Source: Lachnospiraceae bacterium (lineage in GTDB: Bacteria > Bacillota > Clostridia > Lachnospirales > Lachnospiraceae). Taken from it: 10,011 nucleotides of DNA. The stretch covers positions 1 to 10,011 of the forward strand of contig VSNH01000126.1 in the NCBI GenBank assembly GCA_009774215.1, given 5' to 3'. Made by a program: the position numbers and the translations under genes. Shown one piece after another: positions 1 through 5,293 of this stretch. The notes under the pieces are model-generated. The model was not told where the DNA came from. It was given only the letters and a program-made list of their open reading frames with translations, and did no database searches. The first letter of the stretch is position 1; each line of letters starts with the position of its first letter.

Positions 1-2
1 TG

Positions 3-134
3 CATACACTTTTTGCGAAGTCCAGAATTTCCTTATACAAGGCGTTTGAGGGAGGCGATGCGGTGGCATCGTTGACTGAAAACAACGCAGTAGAAGGGAA
101 TGCTGGCAAGCAAAAAAGGATAGTTAATTGGTAA
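3..134 (+). CDS. Possible 3' end of an unrecognised protein (partial)
   Basis: The third forward frame is open from the left edge to a TAA at 132-134, giving about 43 residues that end in RIVNW. The other two forward frames close at about 48 and 77. The composition is plausible for coding (acidic stretch GGDAVASLTENNAVEGNAG, charged KQKR near the end), but no family is recognised and no start lies in the window. If it is real, it converges on the minus-strand operon, and the hairpin at 261-289, which is followed on the plus strand by a T-rich run, could terminate both transcripts. An open stretch this short can occur by chance, so the call is weak. Confidence 0.3.
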   Translation, partial: HTLFAKSRISLYKAFEGGDAVASLTENNAVEGNAGKQKRIVNW

Positions 135-146
135 ATGGAGCGCTAA

Positions 147-251
147 AAATGCTTCGCAGTTCTCGTTTACGTTGCTCATCATAAGATTTCCAAAGCATGC
201 CCTCATGCAAGCATGGCGCATACTTCGTAACCCTTCTGGCTCTGCTTATCC
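147..251. repeat. Dispersed intergenic repeat, copy 1
   Basis: This noncoding stretch begins AAATGCTTCGCAGTTCTCGT and ends near CTCTGCTTAT. Bases 147-176 match 8046-8075 in the valS leader at about 25 of 30 positions, and CTCTGCTTAT recurs at 8025-8034, so two intergenic places share one unit with its parts in permuted order. The middle (194-222) is rich in short palindromes built on GCATG and ATGC. From memory, which I cannot check here, closely similar sequence is scattered in many Lachnospiraceae intergenic regions and is often mis-annotated as short proteins. It carries no transposase. Confidence 0.55.
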
Positions 252-255
252 ACGC

Positions 256-289
256 AAAAAGGACACGATACTTTTCTTGTATCATGTCC
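256..289 (-). terminator. Factor-independent terminator of the fapA-folC-TPR operon
   Basis: On the minus strand an 11-bp stem (GGACATGATAC with GTATCGTGTCC, one U-G pair) closes a 7-nt loop and is followed directly by TTTTT. It lies 43 bases after the stop of the last small gene of the operon. On the plus strand the same hairpin is followed by TCTTTCGTGTCTTTTC, so weak bidirectional action is possible. Confidence 0.88.
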
Positions 290-332
290 TCTTTCGTGTC
301 TTTTCTTTCCTTTTCTGCGTTACAAAATCATA

Positions 333-512
333 TCACTCGTCTTTCGGCATCGGGGGATTCTGATATAGTTTACGCATGATCTGTCCCCGTTTTTTTGCAA
401 TCATCGCCAAAGTCTTTGTTGCGTTTTCCTGCTCCGCAACCTCCTCAATATCATCCAGAATCGTAAGCTGGTCGAAAAGATTGCCGTTAAACTCCTTCTC
501 ATTTCCGGGCAT
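333..512 (-). CDS. Small hypothetical protein, 59 aa, last gene of the operon
   Basis: An ATG at 512-510 is preceded by GGAGGAGGTGAGAGA, a very strong ribosome binding site. The frame reads 59 residues to TGA at 335-333. The protein starts MPGNEKEFNGNLFDQL and ends MRKLYQNPPMPKDE. The first half is acidic (DDIEEVAEQE) and probably helical, and the second half is basic (IAKKRGQIMRKLY), so it is a soluble, charge-polarised helix-rich protein with no signal peptide or membrane segment. It sits 38 bases after the stop of the TPR protein and just before the operon terminator. I do not recognise the family. The strong ribosome binding site, exact fit between neighbour and terminator, and coding-like composition make it a real gene; its role is unknown, possibly as a partner of the TPR membrane protein. 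Confidence 0.8.
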   Translation of the reverse strand: MPGNEKEFNGNLFDQLTILDDIEEVAEQENATKTLAMIAKKRGQIMRKLYQNPPMPKDE

Positions 513-550
513 TCTCTCACCTCCTCCACTGGAAACATAAATAACGAAAT

Positions 551-1969
551 TTATTCCTCCGCGCCCTCTATCTGCGCCAGCGTAGCCTTCGACTTATCCG
601 CCTTCTCCGTATTGGGGAACAGCTCGATCACCTGTCGGTAGATTTCCCCTGCTTTTGCCTCTTCACCGATACGGTAATAGGAGTTCGCCAGATCAAAGAG
701 CGCCTGCCCGTTGGTGGCGTCATACTGGAACGCCTTCTCCAAATTCGGGATGGCATCCGCGTAATTGCCCGCCCAGAACGCAGCGTGGCCGTCCTCGTCA
801 TAAGACTCCGCAATCTGCGGCCCGATCAGCGCCAAAAGCGTATTGTAGAGCGTGTCAAAAGCCTCCGAACTTTCGTGTTCCTCCTCCTGCGCCCGCTCCT
901 CCTCGATCTCCGTCAGATAATCCGCCACCGCCGTGACGTCCTCGGGATTCGTGAGATATGCGCCCGCCGCTTTCATCAGGCTTTCCACAGACTTAAGCGT
1001 ACCGTCCTTCCCCATATACGCCGTCAGATCCTGCTGCAGCGTCTCATTCTGCTGCTGCAGTTCACTAAGCTGCTGCTGCAGCTCGTCAATGGTCGCCGTC
1101 TTTGCGTCGGACTGTTCGCTGACTTTGCGCAGATCCTCGTCAAGCCCCGCCCTTGCGGTCTGTATTCTGGCCGGAAGAATCAGGAAAAAGGCGATGGCGA
1201 TGCCGATAGCCAATCCGATTCCCAAATTCAGAAGCGAGGTAACGCCTCTGCCTTCCTTCATATTGACAGGCTGGATAATCGTCTCATTGCCGCTCTGATA
1301 TTTGACAATCTCCTCTTTCTTTTTCTTTGAAGAGTTCTTGACCCCTTCCTCGGGAAGCAGCATCTCGTCCACTTCCTTCAGATACCGGAGTGTCGCCGTA
1401 TTGTTCGTGTCGATCTCCAGACACTTGGTCAGTTCCCTTTTCGCCCGCTCCCACTCCTCGCTGTTGATATATAAGAGCGCAAGAAGCTGGTGCGCACGGA
1501 TAAATTTCGGATTTAAGGACAGCACCTTCTTCAACTGGATCACTGCCAGATCCAGACTGTCCTGATTGCAGTAAGTGAGCGCCTGATTATACTTCTTAAT
1601 CGTCTGATTGATGGCGTCCAGACGGTTCTGGTTCGTCTGGATCATATTGATATAATCGTCCGCGATATTTTTCTTCGGACGCATATTCTTGCTGATCACC
1701 CACTCACTTAATGCCGCCACCACTTCACCGGTCTCAAAATAGACCAGCCCGAGAAGGTTTCTCGCTTCCACATTATTCTTGTCAAATTTAAGGCTCTGCC
1801 GCAAACTTGTAATCGCACCCGTCAGATCTCTGACGCTTGCCCGCTCCAGTCCGTCGTTATAGAAACGATTGGATATATATATGATCCTCTTATAAAGGGC
1901 TACATCGGCACCGCAGTTCGTGCAAAAATCATGTTCAGACAGCGTACAGCCACACTGATAACAAATCAT
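551..1969 (-). CDS. Membrane-anchored zinc-ribbon and tetratricopeptide-repeat protein
   Basis: This 472-residue protein has a modular layout. Residues 1-20 form a zinc ribbon (Cys3/Cys6 with Cys16/Cys19). TPR-like helical pairs follow at about 45-95 and 125-205, for example the LLALLYINSEEWERAKREL stretch. A lysine-rich linker (KKKKEE, 215-220) leads to one transmembrane helix at about 243-266. A Gln/Glu coiled coil (about 275-318) and an acidic segment (353-368) come next, and a C-terminal TPR pair (about 390-468) resembles CpoB/YbgF-type repeats. Positive charge before the helix predicts an inside N-terminus and an outside coiled coil and TPR. The start ATG is 13 bases after the stop of the 48-residue gene, with AGGGG upstream. 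TPRs imply a scaffold role; the partner is unknown. No catalytic motif is seen. Confidence 0.9.
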   Translation of the reverse strand: MICYQCGCTLSEHDFCTNCGADVALYKRIIYISNRFYNDGLERASVRDLTGAITSLRQSLKFDKNNVEARNLLGLVYFETGEVVAALSEWVISKNMRPKKNIADDYINMIQTNQNRLDAINQTIKKYNQALTYCNQDSLDLAVIQLKKVLSLNPKFIRAHQLLALLYINSEEWERAKRELTKCLEIDTNNTATLRYLKEVDEMLLPEEGVKNSSKKKKEEIVKYQSGNETIIQPVNMKEGRGVTSLLNLGIGLAIGIAIAFFLILPARIQTARAGLDEDLRKVSEQSDAKTATIDELQQQLSELQQQNETLQQDLTAYMGKDGTLKSVESLMKAAGAYLTNPEDVTAVADYLTEIEEERAQEEEHESSEAFDTLYNTLLALIGPQIAESYDEDGHAAFWAGNYADAIPNLEKAFQYDATNGQALFDLANSYYRIGEEAKAGEIYRQVIELFPNTEKADKSKATLAQIEGAEE

Positions 1970-1982
1970 CTATGCCAATCCC

Positions 1983-2129
1983 CTATTCTTCCGCTTTCTT
2001 CGATTCCTTCACGATCTTCACCATCAGATCCGCCATATCCGTCAGATCCTGATTGTAGATCGCCTCCTCCGCGTCCTCCACTTCCAGACTGGGGTGGAAC
2101 TTTTTCAGTTCCTCTTCAAAATTAATCAT
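1983..2129 (-). CDS. Small acidic hypothetical protein, 48 aa, coupled to folC
   Basis: The ATG at 2129-2127 lies inside the end of folC: the folC stop TAA is at 2124-2122, so the genes overlap by 8 bases in different frames. A GAGGAG ribosome binding site sits about 9 bases upstream, within folC codons. The 48-residue product starts MINFEEELKKFHPSLEVEDA and ends VKESKKAEE. It is strongly acidic, likely amphipathic helical, and has no signal or membrane segment. The overlap and internal binding site indicate translational coupling to folC. Its stop is 13 bases before the TPR gene, so it is tightly packed in the operon. I do not recognise the family and propose no function. Confidence 0.8.
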   Translation of the reverse strand: MINFEEELKKFHPSLEVEDAEEAIYNQDLTDMADLMVKIVKESKKAEE

Positions 2130-3429
2130 TGCCAAATCTCCTCAAAAGGGCCTTTACTTCGCCCGCCAAATATAATGAACCGACAATATACACCTCGTCC
2201 CCGTCATTTTTCTGTGTAAACAGCTCCGAGAGCGCCCTATCAAGCGTCTCGTATGCTTTTATGTCAAATTCGGTATATTGTCTGAAAGTATCCGTAAGTT
2301 TAGCAAGCGGCAGCGCCCGTTCTCCCTGTAAGGGCACAAGACATATCCCGTCGAAAAGCCCCGCCTGCGCAAGAAGCGCCGCCGTCCGTTCATACTGTTT
2401 ATCCCGCACCGTGGAGTAGAGCAGAACCCGTCTGCCGACACAGGGATGCCGTTTTACCGTCTCCAGAAAAGCGCGGATGCCATCCTCATTATGCGCACCG
2501 TCCAGATAAACCGACGGCAGGATTTCCTCCATTCTGCCTTCCCAAACCATCTCTCTGATCCCGTCCTGCAGCGCGGATACCGTGATTCGTTCATCCTCCA
2601 GGCGCGCTATGGCGTTTGCTGCAAGGGCCGCGTTCTCCACCTGATAAAGTGCAGAAGTGGACACAGTAAAACCAATATAATCATAATAGTGTAAATGAAG
2701 AGAAAAATCAATCGTTTTATGCCTGATATTTATTTCTTTTATCGCAGCTTTCTCTACGGGAAAGATTTTTGCCCCGATTTCTTTCGCGTATTCCTCTATG
2801 GCACGAACCGCCTCCTCCTGCCCTTCCGGGTATACCACCGGCACGCCGGGACGCAGGATCCCCGCCTTTTCCCGCGCGATCCGCGAAAGCGTCTCCCCCA
2901 GATACTCCATGTGGTCATAGCCGATCGACGTCAAAACGCACAGCCGTTTTTCCTCCACCACATTGGTGGCGTCAAGCCGGCCCCCAAGGCCCGTCTCTAA
3001 AACCACATACTCCACGCCACACTTTTCAAAGAGAATCATCCCCATAAAGAACAGCAATTCAAAAAAAGTAGGGTGATAAGGCGTCGCAAGACGCTTCACC
3101 TCCCTCATCACGGTGCGGAAGGCATCCAGAAAGTCCGCCTCCGACACGATATCCCCGTTTATGGCAAACCGTTCCCTCATGCTCACAAGATGGGGGGATG
3201 TGAACATGCCGCAGGAAATGCCCGCTTTTTGGAGAACAGAAGACAAATAAGCACAAACGGAGCCTTTCCCGTTTGTGCCTGCTATGTGTAAGATTTTACT
3301 GTTCTTCGCCGGATATCCCAGACGCTCCCAGAAGCGCGCGGTATCTTCCATGCTGTTTTTTGTGGTAAATTTAGGGGTGGCGTTGATATAATTCACCGCC
3401 GCCCCGTAAGTCTCAAAGATCTCTTCCAT
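2122..3429 (-). CDS. folC: Folylpolyglutamate synthase / dihydrofolate synthase
   Basis: This 435-residue cytoplasmic ligase of the Mur ligase superfamily adds glutamate to folates in an ATP-dependent reaction, and in many bacteria also joins glutamate to dihydropteroate. Diagnostic motifs are present: P-loop GTNGKGS (51-57), the TSPH loop (77-80), ETGLGGRLDATN (145-156), REKAG with the lysine that is carbamylated in this family (Lys188), and DGAHN of the C-terminal domain (310-314). The length is normal. The start ATG has TGGAG 7-8 bases upstream, and the fapA stop is 27 bases away, so it is the second gene of the operon. One small departure is WEGRME at 296-301, where the usual motif is WPGRME. 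Whether it has one or both activities cannot be read from the sequence. No other folate genes lie nearby. Confidence 0.96.
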   Translation of the reverse strand: MEEIFETYGAAVNYINATPKFTTKNSMEDTARFWERLGYPAKNSKILHIAGTNGKGSVCAYLSSVLQKAGISCGMFTSPHLVSMRERFAINGDIVSEADFLDAFRTVMREVKRLATPYHPTFFELLFFMGMILFEKCGVEYVVLETGLGGRLDATNVVEEKRLCVLTSIGYDHMEYLGETLSRIAREKAGILRPGVPVVYPEGQEEAVRAIEEYAKEIGAKIFPVEKAAIKEINIRHKTIDFSLHLHYYDYIGFTVSTSALYQVENAALAANAIARLEDERITVSALQDGIREMVWEGRMEEILPSVYLDGAHNEDGIRAFLETVKRHPCVGRRVLLYSTVRDKQYERTAALLAQAGLFDGICLVPLQGERALPLAKLTDTFRQYTEFDIKAYETLDRALSELFTQKNDGDEVYIVGSLYLAGEVKALLRRFGND

Positions 3430-3456
3430 TTTTGTCTCCAGGATTTTCCGCCAGAA

Positions 3457-5034
3457 TCAGTTGTGCACAATCACCGTGCCCTCAATGACGCCCTTATCCG
3501 CGGCATACCTCATAAAGCATGTGTTGCGGTCGAGGGTCATCTGCTCGGCATTGATGCTCACCACCACATTGCGGTAGATATTGCCGTCCACCTTGATGTA
3601 GGAATCCCGGCCCGCCTCCATGGTAGTCTCCAATTCCTCCCTCTCATGCCCTACCTTGTCGAGCTCCGCAAAATATTCATCCTTCAGATGGTTCCACTCC
3701 AAAAGACTGGCCTCTGTATTTTTGGAGGTACCTGCGCCCCTCATACGCTTCTCTCGCAGCGCCTCCGTCATGGTATCCACCAGCTTGGAAAGCTTCTCCT
3801 TGATCTCTGCCTCCCTGCGTCTTGCCTCCAGAAGTTTATCAAAAGACTCCGGCTGGTAGCCACAGTGCAGAACCGTCTTGAGCTCCACATCATTGCCGGC
3901 CGTCATCGCCTCAATGCTCTTAAGGGCGTGGGTGTAACCGCCGATAATCGCGCCCCTCTTGCCTATGGTAATTACTTTATCCTTTGCCGTGATCTTCGCA
4001 TTCAGAATGACGTTTGCCTGTACCAGACCTCCGGCCTCCACTGTCGTATTCTCAATAAACTCAGCAAAAACATTTCCTCTTGCCGAAATTTTACCGCCGC
4101 CCTGAATCCCTCGCGAGAGCATCACGTCCCCGCCTGCAAACAGCGAAGCTGCACCCGTGGTACCGTGAACTTCTATATTTCGTCCGGCACGGATGACGAT
4201 GCCGCCCTCCACATTGCCGTTGATAATGACATCCCCGAAAAACTCAATTTTACCGATGATCGCATCCACATCGCCCATGATCTCATGCACATTCTGGATA
4301 TCGATCTTGCCGTCCTTAACCTCGATTTTTCCGTCGCTCTGCGCGTAGTATACGCCGTTTTCTCTGGTGATGCCTTTTCCTCTCATGGGCGGCAGGTCTC
4401 TTACCGGATCAGCCTTCATCTGCCCGCCCACAACCGTATAGCCGTCCACACCCTGCACCGCATAGTGGTAAACCGCCACTTTGTCGCCCTTATGCACATT
4501 CTGCAGGGCGCTCATGCTGGAATAATCCACAGAGCCGTCCTCGTTCACCTTGGGACCGACATGCTCCTCCGGTGCAAAAAGGTATTCGAAATAGCCGTCC
4601 GTTCCGGACTTTGTCTCCGCGCCCCTGGCTACCAGAATCTCCCTCTCATACACTTTTTTCTTGACCATAGCCGACAGATTAGAACTGTGATAGCCCTTGA
4701 TCACACCGTTTAACTCCAGATAATTTTCCAGATCGCGCTTCGTGTAAGTCTGGCCCTCCGCCGGTGGTGTGAGGTAAAGCCACGCCGCCATCTCGTCCTC
4801 GTCTATCCGCAGATAAGTGCCTTCCGCCAGATTCGACTCTGTGGGAGGCTTTCTCGTCTCAACCGCCACGGCAGTTTCCGCCGCAGTTTCAGATTCAGCC
4901 TTTGTTTCTCCTGCCGCCGCTGCCTGCCGGGCTGCCGGCTGCTGTAACGCTGCCTGAGGATCCAGCCCCTTCGCTCTGGCCATTGCCGCTTTCAGTTTAT
5001 TAAGCTGTTCCGATGACAGATTGACTTCAGCCAC
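3457..5034 (-). CDS. fapA: FapA family protein (DUF342, polymer-forming/flagellar assembly type A)
   Basis: A 525-residue protein is predicted from the GTG at 5034-5032. Layout: a short N-terminal helix, an Ala/Glu/Thr-rich low-complexity linker (about 25-65), the FapA N-terminal domain (about 72-155), a connector with VYHYAVQGVDGYTVVG (188-203), a right-handed beta-helix of repeated short strands (about 235-395, for example GDVIINGNVEGGIVIRAG), a charged coiled coil (about 400-475), and a last beta segment ending VIVHN. This is the DUF342/FapA order. Family members are linked to flagellar regulation and sometimes found in species without flagella; the biochemical role is unsettled. There is no signal peptide or membrane segment. 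It is the first gene of the operon, 27 bases before folC. A GTG nine bases further upstream (5043) overlaps the ribosome binding site and is rejected as start. Confidence 0.9.
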   Translation of the reverse strand: MAEVNLSSEQLNKLKAAMARAKGLDPQAALQQPAARQAAAAGETKAESETAAETAVAVETRKPPTESNLAEGTYLRIDEDEMAAWLYLTPPAEGQTYTKRDLENYLELNGVIKGYHSSNLSAMVKKKVYEREILVARGAETKSGTDGYFEYLFAPEEHVGPKVNEDGSVDYSSMSALQNVHKGDKVAVYHYAVQGVDGYTVVGGQMKADPVRDLPPMRGKGITRENGVYYAQSDGKIEVKDGKIDIQNVHEIMGDVDAIIGKIEFFGDVIINGNVEGGIVIRAGRNIEVHGTTGAASLFAGGDVMLSRGIQGGGKISARGNVFAEFIENTTVEAGGLVQANVILNAKITAKDKVITIGKRGAIIGGYTHALKSIEAMTAGNDVELKTVLHCGYQPESFDKLLEARRREAEIKEKLSKLVDTMTEALREKRMRGAGTSKNTEASLLEWNHLKDEYFAELDKVGHEREELETTMEAGRDSYIKVDGNIYRNVVVSINAEQMTLDRNTCFMRYAADKGVIEGTVIVHN

Positions 5035-5049
5035 GTGACTCACCTCCTT
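5035..5049 (-). promoter_or_regulatory. Ribosome binding site that fixes the fapA start
   Basis: The minus strand holds the full ten-base AAGGAGGTGA (5049-5040), then GTCAC, then GTG (5034-5032), which is ideal spacing. The first in-frame GTG (5043-5041) lies inside this binding site and so cannot be the start that it serves. The next GTG is therefore chosen, removing three residues from the longest frame. Confidence 0.8.
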
Positions 5050-5127
5050 CCTCTATACTTATACTATATCTTATGACACCTGTGCCCTATAGTCCTATCT
5101 TACTAACTCTTACCTATACCTTACACC

Positions 5128-5153
5128 ATATCGGGCTACTTTTCCAGTGGTTA
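5128..5153 (-). promoter_or_regulatory. Candidate sigma-28 (sigma-D) promoter for fapA
   Basis: The minus strand reads TAAC (5153-5150), 15 bases, then CCGATAT (5134-5128). The known sigma-D/FliA consensus is TAAA, 14-16 bases, (G)CCGATAT/A, so the -10 box is perfect and the -35 box has one mismatch. It would start transcription near 5120, leaving a leader of about 85 bases. No convincing sigma-A promoter is seen in this gap: a TATAGT at 5068-5063 has no matching -35. A flagellar sigma factor before fapA is biologically sensible, but the match could be chance. Confidence 0.5.
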
Positions 5154-5167
5154 TTGTATAAAATTTT

Positions 5168-5293
5168 TAGGGAAACGCTGATTAAAGCGTTTCCCGCACC
5201 GGATTTGCGCCGCGAAGCGGCACATTCCTTTGCAAATCCGTGTGCATCCGCCGGAGGCTCTAAGGAAGTGCTGATTTAATCAGCGCTTCCTTA
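5168..5293. mobile_element. MITE-like inverted-repeat element abutting valS
   Basis: Terminal inverted repeats TAGGGAAACGCTGATTAAA (5168-5186) and, on the other strand, TAAGGAAGCGCTGATTAAA (5293-5275) match at 17 of 19 positions. Between them lie three hairpins: 5170-5179 with 5186-5195 (10 bp, loop GATTAA), 5200-5208 with 5232-5240 (9 bp, enclosing a GCCGC-GAA-GCGGC stem-loop), and 5259-5276 with 5278-5295 (18 bp, one G-T pair). No protein is encoded. Both edges carry TA, which could be a target duplication or part of the repeat. The right end contains the valS stop codon. On the minus strand the first hairpin is followed only by TAAAAATTTT, so it is at best a weak terminator for valS. The class is inferred from structure alone. 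Confidence 0.6.

Noticed and set aside
33..221. A 62-residue minus-strand frame starting MRHACMRACFGNLMMSNV.
   Set aside because: Its N-terminal half is translated from the dispersed repeat, it has no ribosome binding site, and it lies downstream of the operon terminator.
1030..1085. CTG/CAG triplet-rich stretch in the TPR gene, as a possible unstable repeat.
   Set aside because: It encodes the Gln/Leu coiled coil with normal heptad spacing and is interrupted, so ordinary coding explains it.
3463..4713. A 416-residue plus-strand open frame opposite fapA.
   Set aside because: It is antisense to a clear FapA beta-helix gene, has no domain likeness and no ribosome binding site, and is rich in His, Leu and Arg as expected of a mirror frame of high-GC codons.
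5041..5043. The upstream GTG as fapA start.
   Set aside because: It lies inside the AAGGAGGTGA binding site; the GTG at 5034 has correct spacing.
5170..5195. First hairpin of the element as a strong valS terminator.
   Set aside because: On the minus strand it is followed by TAAAAATTTT, not a proper U-tract, so only weak termination can be supported.
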